A stretch of 64,000 bases of DNA from Desulfobacteraceae bacterium Eth-SRB2. Lineage in GTDB: Bacteria > Desulfobacterota > Desulfobacteria > Desulfobacterales > UBA11574. The stretch spans positions 1 to 64,000 of the forward strand of contig RPGQ01000029.1 of NCBI GenBank assembly GCA_004193595.1, read 5' to 3'. Made by a program: the position numbers and the translations under genes. Of the stretch, positions 18,511-28,410 are shown in pieces. The notes below the pieces were generated by a model. That model worked only from the letters and a program-made list of their open reading frames with translations, was not told the DNA's origin and did not search any database. The stretch's first letter is position 1. Each line of letters begins with the position of its first letter.

Positions 18511-18689
18511 TTAAGGGCGGGGCATGTGTACAGGATCAACCTTGCTCATTGTTTAACCGTGAGGGCAAGACAGTGATAAAATTGTCTGAGCGTACAGACT
18601 TATTGTGTTAAATAGGTTTTGAAATGGCTTCTATGGGAAATATCAGAAGATAGACAAGAGAATAAACTCTGACGAAAGGAAACGAAAGC

Positions 18690-18872
18690 ATGGGGAATAA
18701 ACTTCTTTCCAATAAGACCGCTATTGTAACCGGCGATAGCTCCGGCATAGGACGCGCCGTAGCGTTGGCCCTGGCAGAGGCAGGTGCCGCAGTGGTGATA
18801 CACGCGCGCCGCAAAGAGCGGCTGGACGAATTGGCTTTGGAAATTGCTAACCAGGGTGGGAATTATTCATGA
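18690..18872 (+). pseudogene. Short-chain dehydrogenase/reductase, N-terminal fragment
   Basis: This is a 60-aa frame with the SDR nucleotide-binding motif (KTAIVTGDSSGIGRAVALALA; TGxxxGIG near residue 15) and the first beta-alpha-beta unit ending HARRKERLDEL. The catalytic Ser-Tyr-Lys region is absent; a stop follows QGGNYS. An ATG with AAGGAAA upstream exists, so a short peptide could be made, but it cannot be an active SDR. Confidence 0.8.
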
Positions 18873-19145
18873 TCTCGCCACCATTGCAATGATATCGGTG
18901 TCAAAGCCTAATGTTTGGCAATTAATACGCAGAGTTTCGAGGCTTAAAAAATATGACAGAAAACTTAAAAAACAGATAGGGAACATAATAGACAGTATTG
19001 ATAAGGGTCAAAGGCAGACTTGACAGTTCCTTGACCCCTTTCCTGATCTTTTCAATAACGGAAGTCAAACCGTCCATCCTCGATTTTGATAGAATGCGAA
19101 TTCCTTTAACGTATCGGCAAGTCGGTTCATTTTTTCGGTTTACAG

Positions 19146-20606
19146 TTATTTTTCATTTTTAGATGCCATTGCCTTCCGCATTTTTTCCGCCAAATCGCTC
19201 ATGGGCTCAGAGGGTTCAGACTGTGCGTAATTTTTCCAGGCGCCCTCGTCTTTAGCGTTTCCCGGGGCAAGGACAATCTTTCGGTCACGGGGATGGATCT
19301 CCGCCACGGTTACCGAAAACGAATCTCCGACGTTGAGTTGTTGGATCAAGCCGGGCTTTTCGGCCTCACTGATTTTCGATTTCGGCAGAAGCCCGGTGAT
19401 GCCGGGAGCCAGTGAAACAAAATAACCGAATATTTCTTTTTTCTCCAAGGTCCCTTTGATGATCTGGCCGACACTGAATTTGTCGGTCACCTCCAGCCAG
19501 GGGTCTCCCTCGGCATCTCGGATGCTGAGGGAAATCCGCCGCCCTTCTGCATCGAGTTCTTTGACCAGAACGGAAACCGTTTCACCCGGGGTTACCACGT
19601 CTTCAGGGTTGATAATTCGCTTGACATAGCTCATCTCGCTGATATGAACCAGGCCCTCTATGCCCGGGGCGAGCTCAACAAAAACACCAAATTTCATGCA
19701 CCGGGTGACTTTCCCGAGCACCTTGTCTCCCGGCTGGAACTTTTCTGTCACCGTATCCCAGGGATCACTGTCAATCTGTTTCATGGACAGGGAAATCTTT
19801 TTCTGATTCTTCTTGTCACCGTCCGCAATGGAGATTACCTTGACCAAAACCGTATCATCGGGGCGGACAATCTCTTCTGCCGTTTTCACCCGGGACCAAC
19901 TCAGTTCGGAAATGTGAACCATCCCTTGGACGCCGGGTATCAGTTCGACAAAAGCCCCGTAAGGCATGAGTTTGATGACCCGGCCCTCAAAAATATCGCC
20001 CGTGTTTAATCTGCTGAAAAAGGCCTGTATTTCTTTTTCCATGGCCCGGGCGAGAAGTCTTCGGCGGGAGACAACGATGTTCCTTCCGTTTTCCTCGAAT
20101 TGGGTAATCAAAAATTCATAGGTCTGTCCCACGTAATCTTCAGGCGTTTCCACATAGGTGACATCGATCTGACTGATCGGACAAAAGGCGCGTCTCTGAA
20201 ACATGTCCACGCGGAAACCGCCTTTACAGATTTCGCTTATTTTTCCTTGTACGGGAATGGCGTTTTCAAACGCCTCATTTAAAAGTTCAAACCCTCCGAT
20301 ACCGGAAATTGCTCTGGAAAGGCGTATTTCATGTTCATCAATTCCCACCACATACAGCTCAAGTTCATCGCCTTTACCAAAGGGCATATTTCCCTCGTCG
20401 TCTAACAGTTCCGCCCGTTCAACGATTCCGTCAACCTTTGCGCCGGTGGTTATAAAAACCGAATCTTTTCCCATAGAAATAATCTTTCCGCTGATCTTGT
20501 CTCCGATCTGAAGATCGTCTTTCATGCCGGAGCTGTAAGATTCGAAAAGATCGGCGAAGCTTTCCTCTCCGTCGTCCGGGTTTTCAGTGTTGATATCGTC
20601 TGACAT
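19146..20606 (-). CDS. S1 RNA-binding domain protein, ribosomal protein S1-like (five S1 repeats)
   Basis: This 486-aa protein is built of five S1 OB-fold repeats, starting near residues 38 (GDKISGKIISMGKDSVFITT), 120 (GKISEICKGGFRV), 205 (GRVIKLMPYGAFVELIPG), 295 (GKVTRCMKFGVFVELAPG) and 380 (GTLEKKEIFGYFVSLAPG). Repeats 3 and 4 end with the KKISLSMKQ / RRISLSIRD signature. It is shorter than canonical six-repeat S1 (~557 aa), so it may be a paralogue rather than RpsA itself. The acidic N-terminus (DINTENPDDGEESFADLFE) is typical. The likely role is mRNA binding at the ribosome or RNA metabolism. Confidence 0.85.
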   Translation of the reverse strand: MSDDINTENPDDGEESFADLFESYSSGMKDDLQIGDKISGKIISMGKDSVFITTGAKVDGIVERAELLDDEGNMPFGKGDELELYVVGIDEHEIRLSRAISGIGGFELLNEAFENAIPVQGKISEICKGGFRVDMFQRRAFCPISQIDVTYVETPEDYVGQTYEFLITQFEENGRNIVVSRRRLLARAMEKEIQAFFSRLNTGDIFEGRVIKLMPYGAFVELIPGVQGMVHISELSWSRVKTAEEIVRPDDTVLVKVISIADGDKKNQKKISLSMKQIDSDPWDTVTEKFQPGDKVLGKVTRCMKFGVFVELAPGIEGLVHISEMSYVKRIINPEDVVTPGETVSVLVKELDAEGRRISLSIRDAEGDPWLEVTDKFSVGQIIKGTLEKKEIFGYFVSLAPGITGLLPKSKISEAEKPGLIQQLNVGDSFSVTVAEIHPRDRKIVLAPGNAKDEGAWKNYAQSEPSEPMSDLAEKMRKAMASKNEK

Positions 20607-20655
20607 GTCTCTGCTCCAAAAAAAGAGTAATGGTTATCATCGTATTTAACAGTGG

Positions 20656-20757
20656 TTATCGATTCTTTTTCTTTTCCTGCTTCTCCTTCCTCTTTTCCTT
20701 TATTGATTTGGCCGGCTTTTTTTTAATATCTTTTTTTGTGTCCCTCGACTTTCCCAT
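20656..20757 (-). CDS. Small lysine-rich protein (33 aa)
   Basis: On the minus strand, ATG at 20,757 is preceded by an excellent Shine-Dalgarno (GGGAGGATAAAA). It encodes MGKSRDTKKDIKKKPAKSIK followed by a Lys/Glu-rich tail ending KKKNR. It lies ~50 bases upstream of the S1-domain gene on the same strand and may share its transcript. Such short lysine-rich proteins resemble conserved small hypotheticals in sulfate reducers (recollection, unverified). A nucleic-acid-binding role is only a guess. Confidence 0.6.
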   Translation of the reverse strand: MGKSRDTKKDIKKKPAKSIKEKRKEKQEKKKNR

Positions 20758-20823
20758 TTTTATCCTCCCGAATAAAGCAATAAAGTCTTGTAGTCGCAAT
20801 GACCCTAACCATACAATAGAAAC

Positions 20824-21048
20824 TTAAATTTTATGGCATCCCGCAAATCCCGTATTTTTCCAGAATCGTTTTGGATAGTTCCCGAATAGGATCTTTATTA
20901 AATTTTGAACTTTCTGGTTGGGTGTGTACTTTTCGAGTTGAATATCATATTTCGCTGAAAACTTCATCTCTAATCCACAACTTTCATTTTCTGGATCCAG
21001 TGATCCTGCAAGTAAACAGGATCGTAAATATTCGGCTTGCCCCTTCAT
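20824..21048 (-). CDS. Hypothetical 74-aa protein
   Basis: The ATG at 21,048 follows the stop of the preceding (truncated) frame by only 3 bases, as in an operon. The sequence is MKGQAEYLRSCLLAGSLDPE and onward, with two cysteines and a helical C-terminal half (VQNLIKILFGNYPKRFW). No domain is recognised. It could be the small partner in a two-gene module whose first gene is cut off at the 21,147 junction. Confidence 0.5.
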   Translation of the reverse strand: MKGQAEYLRSCLLAGSLDPENESCGLEMKFSAKYDIQLEKYTPNQKVQNLIKILFGNYPKRFWKNTGFAGCHKI

Positions 21049-21051
21049 GAG

Positions 21052-21147
21052 TTAATTTTTCAACAAAGCTTTAAATTTTCTATCAATAGGATACACCCAA
21101 ACGTCTTTAATGGGAACACTAATTTTCCCTGGCGGCCCAAGCCTTAA
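21052..21147 (-). pseudogene. C-terminal remnant of an unknown gene cut at a junction
   Basis: The minus-strand frame LGPPGKISVPIKDVWVYPID, then RKFKALLKN and a stop, ends 3 bases before the 74-aa gene. Upstream of 21,147 the sequence abruptly becomes the inverted copy of the decarboxylase 3' end. The gene is therefore truncated by the start of the left palindrome arm. No family was recognised. Confidence 0.5.
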
Positions 21148-22432
21148 TGTTCGGGTTTCATCAGGCGGGATCGTAAGCGCGTAACGTTTTGTTAGTCAAA
21201 GTTATGTCGATCCATTTATCTTGTAATAAAGGAAGAAGGATATTTGAAGATTGCCAAATGTAAAATTATCTTTCGCCGCGTGGAAAGAGCATCTCTTGGG
21301 ATCGTTTGGAAATTTACGACAGCACTGCCACCGTTTTGGCGCCCACACCAATATGTCTAATTCCGGAGAAAAATTGTTTTAAATCGTCCATCGGAATTAT
21401 TTTTCATATAATGCAAGTGCCGCGTTACGTGCCTTTGATAAGCCTTGAGCGATTGCTGTTTGGAAGCAGAGGCAATAATTTCTGGAACTGCCCAAAGCGC
21501 AACAGCAGATGCCCAGGCCAGAGCATTCAGCTAATTTTTCACCCAGATGTAATTCAGGGGATGTGAAATAGGTATATGGAGAATCATGTTTGTAAAACTT
21601 ACCGACACCGGGATCTTTATAGAGTATGCAGCCGCAACAGCAGGGCTGCAACCCGTGCTATGCGGATCAATTACGATGGAGTCGACGTTATGAAGGCAGT
21701 CATAGACTCGCGCATCGGATTCCAGATTGTTCGCAAGAATAAAGTAACCGCCATAAAGCAGCATCAGCATGAAGACGAAAATCATATTGTTCTTTAACTC
21801 AAAGAGAAGTTCCGGCAATGAATCCACAGATCCGGTTCCTGTTGTACCAATTGTTGCGACAACCGTTCCAACATCGCCCTTATTTGAGTATTCGTTTGGG
21901 AAGGGATATCTAACCTCGCTTTTTCATCTACAGAGACGGATTGAAAACGCAGACCAAGCACATCGGATATGCGCTTGTGAGTATAGTGTGCTTGTTCTGG
22001 AAGCAGCCACTTTCATATCGAAGGCTTTGTTTTTCCTGATGTATCCATAGCAGCTTCCATATTGGCCATTGTTCCTCCGCGTGAGATGACCCGAAAACGA
22101 TCAACCAAAATCTTCGCAATTTCAGAAACCCACTTCTTTCTCAAGTTGTGAACTTGCCGCCCGCCATCAAAAGCATGAAGTTATTCGGATTAATATAAAG
22201 GGATAACATATATGCAAGACGTGCGATGGGATGGGAGGCTTAAGCATTGGCGGCATAGTACGGATGAAAGTAGGGATAATTATTTTCGCGGTACAGCCGT
22301 ATCCAGAATAATTTTTTCTATTTTTTTCAGCATTATAATTGTGTTCTATATCCGGTAATGCTTCAAATCCTTTCGAGTTGGATTCAGGCTTTTCAAGAAT
22401 TTTTGAAATTTTTTTCAAACTTCATTTTAAAT
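21147..22432 (-). pseudogene. Shattered inverted copy of the PLP decarboxylase gene
   Basis: Read on the minus strand, this tracks the intact gene at 30,733-32,020 almost end to end, including the ATG context and the TTTAAGGAGAT-type ribosome site. Dozens of one- to several-base insertions and deletions leave no usable frame. Long exact stretches (for example around 21,555-21,600 and 22,190-22,245) alternate with indels. Substitutions are comparatively few, which is unlike ordinary pseudogene decay and like uncorrected long-read sequence. Confidence 0.85.
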
Positions 22433-23955
22433 CTCCTTAAAAGTAAATTTTCTTTCCAGCGCATGAGCGAATTACATCGCGTTGTTGTCGAGATGGTTTG
22501 ATCGAAAACTGAAAAATATCATACCAAGACTTTCGCACCAATTTTCAAAATATGTGCCGGTCTCGGATTCAGACATCCACCGGTCTCAAGATTTGTTCGC
22601 AGATAGTCTTTAGCATGGATTCACTTATCAACCCCAGAGGTAATCCAGGCAATGGGAATTCCGGTACCAGGTCAAAAGGTGTGTTTCGGCAATTGCTTAG
22701 TAAAACCGGTATATCGGGTCATCCAGTCTTGAATAATTGATCTCCGTCGGAGATGTCTCGCTTTGAGGGGAACATCTCAAACTCTGATAATAATTTGGCC
22801 GCATACCGTCTGAACACAGAAAGATCTTTAAGCGTCTTATGATAGACTAAGTTGGAACCATGCTTATCCGGTTGACACATACGTGCCCCTTGTCCCGTGT
22901 TCGGCCAGCGACGTAAGGGCGGTAGCGTCTTCGGCTCTCCTACTATCAGCCCGCAACCCGCAGCTTGTAGAGCATTTGGCGGACTGTCTCGTATCGGGTC
23001 AACCCAGATCTCGCACCACTATCGGTTGTGCGGGGTGGAAAACTACCTCTTCGAGTTATATGTGCCAACCGGATAAGCATGGAATGAACTCCTGGTTATA
23101 ACTACAGACGAGTCGAGAGAATGAAACAAAGGCGGCCTTTGGGCGCTTTTTTTCCCGGACTCTTCCCGAAGGTCCAAGGTTTAGACCCGGGGTTTCATCG
23201 AGATTGATATCCCAGTAGTTAAAAACGGTAGGTTTTCATGGGGTATATCCCGGAAAAATCATCAAACTCTCAAGACCCAGGAGGTTGGTAAGCGTCAAAC
23301 CAGGTCAGCTCGTTCATGGACGGCCGTAACGCTCCCGACTCCATCGTTTCATTGCGGCGAAATAAAATCTTATCAGTTTCCCGAAGGACCTTCTTAAAAT
23401 AATGGTAATAATATGGGTAGTCGATCCCTTTTTATGGCGGCAGTATTGGATGTAGCTATGGAACCCCGGAGTCCTTTTCGAGGAATTTCCAGCAACATGT
23501 TCCAGTAATTTAGGACAAAGGGCTTTAAAACTTGCAGAGGGACACGGGTTTCTTTGTAAGAAAGAATTTGCCTCTTTTATAGGTGCTCGACTTTTGAGCG
23601 CAGGGAATAATTTCTTTAAAATAAGACCTTTTTCGCCGTTTACGGCCGCCGCGCTCCCTCATTCAGGCCTGCATTTCGGTTTTCATGGGGGAGGAGTCGC
23701 GGGCTGAAGGTAATAATGATCGATCAAGGAGTGCTTCAGGCGGAGTTTGACAGTGTCATCTCTTAGCCTGTCGATTTGGGGCCAGGGGTATCAAGATAGA
23801 TTTCAGGGGTGTATAATGGCGGTAGCGTTTGACAAGAAGCATTCATACTTCTTTCTATATCAAATTTATTTGATCGTGTCCCGAACTTTTTTAAAAATCT
23901 GAAAAATAAGCCGAATATTTACATATGGCATCGGCGGTTTCTCTCCACAATAGAC
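22433..23955 (-). pseudogene. Shattered inverted copy of the M3-like metallopeptidase gene
   Basis: This mirrors 29,241-30,722 with many small indels. The segment corresponding to native 30,065-30,305, including the C-terminal flank of the active-site helix, is replaced by a 225-base element (22,858-23,082). The 5' end (tatggcatcggcggtttctc near 23,925-23,945) matches the native start. It is non-coding as it stands. Confidence 0.85.
22858..23082. repeat. 225-bp MITE-like element with terminal inverted repeats
   Basis: The ends ccatgcttatccggttg (22,858-22,874) and caaccggataagcatgg (23,066-23,082) are perfect inverted repeats. The interior holds no gene. A shortened copy lies at 25,038-25,149, and single ends occur at 28,113-28,148 and 55,336-55,353. 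Every copy sits exactly at a structural junction of the palindromes. Confidence 0.75.
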
Positions 23956-24016
23956 AACCTCTTTTGAGGGTGTCCCGGCGAATAATGAGAACGTTATGGG
24001 AACCGGAACGGCAGAT

Positions 24017-24300
24017 CACCAGGAGGTCAAAATTTTTTTCCTTGCCTCAGTTCTCCCTTATTTTCTCCATATGCCGGAGTGCCGCAACCTCCCGTTCAGA
24101 TCCGCCGGTTTGATTTAAAACCTCTCCACGATCACTCCGGGCTCTGCACCGCCGGTCTCTTTGACAATTTCGAGAATCTTTTAGTTCCAGTTAGCTCAAG
24201 ACTGCCGCTGTTTCTGGCGAGTTTGGGCACTGTAGACCGCCACGGATCACATGTGCGGGCCAGAGGAACAAGATCCATATAGCAATCTTCACACAAGATC
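24017..24300 (-). pseudogene. Inverted copy of the zinc-ribbon/winged-helix protein gene (3' two thirds)
   Basis: This mirrors 28,870-29,176 with rather few indels (the ccaggaggtcaaaaatt region corresponds to the native C-terminus). The first ~20 codons, including the first CxxC, are missing because 24,301-24,495 is replaced by unrelated sequence. Confidence 0.8.
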
Positions 24301-24495
24301 TGCCCGTGATAAAAAATAACTTCGCAGAATTGGCGCTCAGATTTGGTTCAGATTTGGCTGATCCGAGAGAGCAAAACCACAGGAATAGCGAGCTATTTCG
24401 AGGATTTTGCGAGTGAGGTATCAGTTAAAGATGGCTGAAGCTGAGATGTAAAAATGTGAAGTTGTTTTTGCGCGAGCCCTAAGATAAAAATCAAA
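24301..24495. other. Arm-specific block with no match in the mirrored arm
   Basis: This is ~190 bases with no coding signal. It stands where the mirrored arm has the 28,690-28,870 promoter and 5' end of the zinc-ribbon gene (~180 bases). It is one of several equal-length, non-homologous swaps. Confidence 0.5.
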
Positions 24496-24761
24496 ATCAA
24501 TGAAAAATGAAATCCATTGCAGTATTACAATACGGCTGCACGATTGATGCCTTGTATATCCATGGATACGAGGTTTGCAGAATTTAGGTGAAATAATTGT
24601 TTTAAATTAAACCTCGAGGTATGCCCGAAGCGACCCTAAAAGGTTTTACCGTTCCGGCGTGAAAAATGTGATAAAGGTTACATTCCCTGGAAGCCCAAAG
24701 GGGAAGGGAGGAAGAACCCTACGAGTTGGCAATCATTATCACATGTAAAATGCGTTTGCCA

Positions 24762-24831
24762 GTTATGTGCAGCTACACATAACTGGCATTGTAATAATAT
24801 GGGATTGCAAGTTATGTGTAGCTGCACATAA
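24762..24831. repeat. Two palindromic 21-22-mers, possible tyrosine-recombinase core sites
   Basis: The sites gttatgtgcagctacacataac (24,762-24,783) and gttatgtgtagctgcacataa (24,811-24,831) are near-perfect palindromes with ~9-base arms. The same palindrome appears at 28,389-28,410, the far side of the recombinase element, and half-sites are seen at 28,322, 28,374, 55,070 and 58,495. The layout resembles two recombinase-binding arms around a short spacer; that role is inferred. Confidence 0.55.
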
Positions 24832-24939
24832 TTTACATTATGTGCTGTAAGTTATTATGTGGAGTCAACGATAAATCATCATATTTTTTCAATGTCTTCG
24901 TCTCAATAACTCCACATAATATTCCAAAAACTTGTTTCA

Positions 24940-26297
24940 AAGTTAAAAATGTTTTAAAGGGTTGAAGCTCACTTATTGCAAAAAGTGCTGCCAAGCATTT
25001 GGAAACTTGGGCTACAAAGACAAGGAACTGGCCAAAACCATGCTTATCCGGTTGACACATACGTGCCTTGTCAATATCGGATCGTCACTATCGGTTGTGC
25101 GGGGGTGGAAAATACCTTTCGAGTTATATTGCCAGCCCGGACTAAGCATGTTAAGAGCTATCAATACGCGGAAGAGATTTGCTCAATTTGCTCCAGAAAA
25201 ACTCGGGAGAGGAAACCTTTCAGACCTTGTTTTCAGAATTTGTGATAGTTGCGGAATCTCCGGACAAGGTTGAAACAAAGGCGACATTACGTCAACGTGC
25301 ATCAAGTGTCGCCAATGCGCTCTTCCACAGACTTTGCTTTGCATGGATGTAATTCAGCACATACTGATCATGTTGTTGCAAAGACAGGCTATCGATAATA
25401 TGGAAGAAACTTTGTCTGGAACGACACTTTGCTCACGAACAATTGTGGAGTCAGCACGGGGACCATACGTTCAATAATCCGGGATATCACCAGATTCCTC
25501 CATTATCTCAATTCTCATGGCATCGCGTCGATTCAAAGAAATTCAGGCATCAATACTTTCTCGGTTCGTGACATCGTATTGCGCACTTGAAGCCAGCGAT
25601 ATCAACAGAACAGGACACTCTATTCTACCGTTGAACACAAATTTATCTTTATATGACGGGGAAAAATATATCAATATGGCCGAATATGGCAAAATCCGGA
25701 TTGATCAGGATGCATATCCCTTCAGTAGCCGGGAAAGAGTGATGAAGTTGACCTTCTGCCTGCGGTGATCAGAAATACCGTGCGAAGAGGACTGCAATCG
25801 CGCGCGGCCATCAGGCTGAAATTACGCACATTGGCGACATCCGCAACCTACGTTTTGAAACGCTAAGGGGTTGGAAACCGGATTGAAATTAACCAAATAA
25901 AAGCAGTGAGCCGCATTTTACCGTTAACCGAAAGATTTGGCAATGCCCTGATCGATTACCTTCGCTGCTATGGACGTCCTTGCGAGAAAACCCGGTTACG
26001 AGGGCTGTTCACTTGGAAAACGAATGCGCCGCGTTTAGGTTGTAACGGCAATACCATTTAAAATTAAAATAGCGGTACCGTCGAAGGGCAGCCATCAAGC
26101 TTCCAGCACAAAGATCAAGGAAGGCATGCATTCATTTACGTCGCTACTATGGCAAATGCGCCTTTTTAGAACAGGCGGCCGTTAGAAACAATCTCGGTAT
26201 TGTAGGGACGTTTCCTATGGATACGACGCGGTTGCCCAGGGTCAACGTCGGGGCTCTCAAGTGAAGCGTTGATCCTGAGGAGGTGACCCATGCGTGA
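24940..26297 (+). pseudogene. First tyrosine recombinase of the trio (RitA-like), frameshifted
   Basis: The N-terminal SAM-like segment (LTYCKKCCQAFGNLGY frame; intact version AAKHLESLGYRQGTIGN seen at 55,223-55,335) starts outside the 30-base inverted repeat and resumes after it (KSYQYAEEIC). Later pieces include DITRFLHYLNSHGIASIQ-like, LIDYLRCYGRP and a C-terminal MDTTRL followed by NVGALK. The true end is EEVTHA-stop at 26,295-26,297, overlapping the next start by 8 bases. Multiple frameshifts are present. Confidence 0.7.
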
Positions 26298-27229
26298 ACA
26301 AAACATCAAAATCCAGTGTCATAGTCCGTTATCAGAATTAATGAAAAGATTTCATCCGTGGCGCCAGCATATGGCTACAGATGCAAAGAGAAGTCAGGGC
26401 TTTCGCCGAGCGGACGTTTTTGTACGAGTGGTTTGCAATCCACCAGTTACTCGTGACATCGTCGATAAGTGGGACACAACAAAGGCAGGTTATGAAAAAC
26501 CGGAGCAGCAAGGGGCTACGGGCCAATCAGAGTTCGGCAATTTGCCCTATACTTACGCCGACAAGGAATCGATGCTACGTTCTGTTACAGGCGAAATGTA
26601 TCAAACCAGCGATTTTATACCTTACATATTTAACCATCAGCAAATAAACAATATTTTGCAGGCAGCCGACTGTACCCCACCGGACAGTCGTTCTCCAGAG
26701 CGTCATCTGATCATGCCGGAAATCTGCCGACTGCTCTATTGTTGCGGCATGCGGGTTAGTGAAGTGGTTCGATTAAAGTTTTCTGATGTGAATCTTGCCG
26801 CGGCATAACGATAAAACCAAAGTTCAACAGATAAGCCATTTTGGCTAATAGCTGACGTTTTGAGGTACGCATCTATTTTGGGTGAAGGTGATGCATCTTC
26901 GATCTTTTTCCCAAAGAATGGAGTAGACTTCTGGCAGGGCGGTCTATTATTTTTTTCGTCAACTGCTGTGGAAAAGCAATATTCCCCATGGCGGTAGAGG
27001 AAAAGGGCCCCGCAAGGCTAGGCGTTGCTGCAGTCCACTTAGACTTGAGGTTGAGGTACCGGCAAGGTGCCGGGTGGAATAATGAAGTTACCGCTGCGGC
27101 GGCCTATGGGCCATAAAACCTCGTCGGCTTTTACAATGGGCCCATCTGCGTCTTACGGAGATTTTCCCGTATTGTCCGACAAGCGAACAATTTGCAGGAC
27201 ATGTCATCCCAAGGAGGTTAGAGCAATGA
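26290..27229 (+). pseudogene. Second tyrosine recombinase of the trio (RitB-like), frameshifted
   Basis: It starts at ATG 26,290 after GAGGAGGTG. Readable parts are DFIPYIFNHQQINNILQAAD, then HLIMPEICRLLYCCGMRVSE (catalytic-arm Arg in GMRVSE) and a C-terminal region encoding GGRGKGPR..HDLRHTF-like and MGHKT. Indels break the frame after residue ~172. The stop (GAG CAA TGA, 27,221-27,229) overlaps the RitC ATG by 4 bases. Confidence 0.75.
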
Positions 27230-28112
27230 AACCAGCCGTTTCCGAGAACCCTGGTTGACCAGATTTCTTAAGGTGAATACTTGTTGTCTGCTGCTCGAAA
27301 AACGTCGGCCAAAGATACGGTGATAAAAGCCTATCATTGATACTTTACGCTGTTATTTGCGTTACTGGGGATCCGTGGCGAATTGTCTCCGAGAACGCGC
27401 TTGATACACTGAACGTACCACTGGTTATAAGTTTTCTCAATTACGCATTGAAACGAGAGGGTGTAGCATTCGCACTCAAAGAATGCCGGTTATCCAGTTT
27501 TACGGCCATTCTTTCCAGTATCTCCAAACTGAAGATCAGCCCGGTTGCGTGCCACAGCAGATGTATCCCACTTAAGCGCTACACCCGACCAACAGTGCAT
27601 TACCTCACAACGGATGAGTTGGCCGAAATTCTTGACAAACCCTAGTTGCTTAACCATCTGGAAGGCCATTGATGCAGCTCTACTCCAGCCTGCGCTGACA
27701 CTGGAGCACGTGTTCAGGAACTGGTTGATCTATCGATCCGAGACATTCGGCTCAATCCTCCTGCTGAAGTTTGACGACCGGAAAGACGAAAAGCTCGGTG
27801 ATTGCCGCTTCATGTCTGGTACGATTAAATCTATTTGGCCAAAATTATATGAGGAGGCAGGCATCGCCTGGATATCGAGTGCATAGATTCACCACTGTTT
27901 TTTAATCGGAGAGGAGAACATCTTTCACGTTTCGGTGTTCGCTACTTATTGAAAAAATATACTGCAGATGCACGTAAGACCAAACCAGGGCTATCGAAAA
28001 ATATCAGCCCGCATACTATGCGCCATTCGAAAGCTATGCATTTGCTCCAGGCCGGTAACCCGACGACTGTCATCCAGTCGATCCTTGGACATGCTGATAT
28101 CGAAGTGCAGAT
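27226..28112 (+). pseudogene. Third tyrosine recombinase of the trio (RitC-like), frameshifted and truncated
   Basis: It starts at ATG 27,226. Pieces in different frames read TRPTVHYLTTDELAEILDKP, then NISPHTMRHSKAMHLLQAGN (catalytic HxxR..H) and TVIQSILGHADIEVQ (the conserved LGH..IE box). The catalytic Tyr, expected ~10 residues later, is missing because the sequence runs into the 30-base inverted repeat. It cannot be active as written. Confidence 0.75.
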
Positions 28113-28148
28113 ACAAGGGGCACGTATGTGTCAACCGGATAAGCATGG

Positions 28149-28261
28149 TTTCCAATAGTTCCTTGTCTGTAGCCCAAGCTTTCCAAATGCTTGGCAGCAC
28201 TTGCAATAAGTGAGCTAACCCTTTTAAAACATTTTAACTTTGAAACAAGGATCGAGTTCAT
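28149..28261 (-). pseudogene. Inverted N-terminal fragment of the first recombinase
   Basis: ATG at 28,261 (minus strand), preceded by AAAGGAGG, encodes MNSILVSKLKCFKRVSSLIA, then AAKHLESLGYRQGTIGN, the intact start of RitA. It runs straight into the inverted repeat at 28,148, back-to-back with the end of RitC. The same fragment occurs at 55,223-55,335 and, degraded, at ~24,940-25,037. It shows where the palindrome arm re-uses RitA sequence. Confidence 0.7.
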
Positions 28262-28388
28262 AATAAGCCTCCTTTTATTACAGGTGACAATCATTGCCAC
28301 CATAGAGGCTAATTATTGAATGTTATGTGCAGCAAATCAAAGTATCAATCGCGGAATAGCAACGAAGTTCCTGCTACACATAATGCCA

Positions 28389-28410
28389 GTTATGTGTAGC
28401 TGCACATAAC
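28389..28410. repeat. Palindromic gttatgtgtag site on the right side of the RIT element
   Basis: The sequence gttatgtgtagctgcacataac is a 22-base near-perfect palindrome (a single mismatched pair), equivalent to the left-side copies at 24,762 and 24,811. It may mark the real outer edge or crossover site of the mobile element. Confidence 0.55.

Larger units (their letters stand above)
25038..28148 (+). mobile_element. RIT-type element (Recombinase in Trio), damaged
   Basis: Three consecutive tyrosine-recombinase genes with overlapping ends (8-base and 4-base overlaps) lie between perfect 30-base inverted repeats (25,038-25,067 and 28,119-28,148). This order and the overlaps are the signature of RIT elements. 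The inverted repeats also coincide with the end of a separate MITE-like repeat and interrupt the N-terminus of the first recombinase. The biological boundary may therefore lie further out, at the gttatgtg palindromes (24,762 and 28,410). All three genes carry indels. Confidence 0.75.

Noticed and set aside
21576-25768. Many short open frames on both strands between 21.5 and 25.8 kb
   Set aside because: They are by-products of indel-broken inverted copies of known genes; none carries an independent domain or ribosome site.
24762-28410. CRISPR or integron attC array
   Set aside because: The palindromic repeats are few and irregularly spaced, with no spacer units and no cas or intI genes; the recombinases form a trio typical of RIT.
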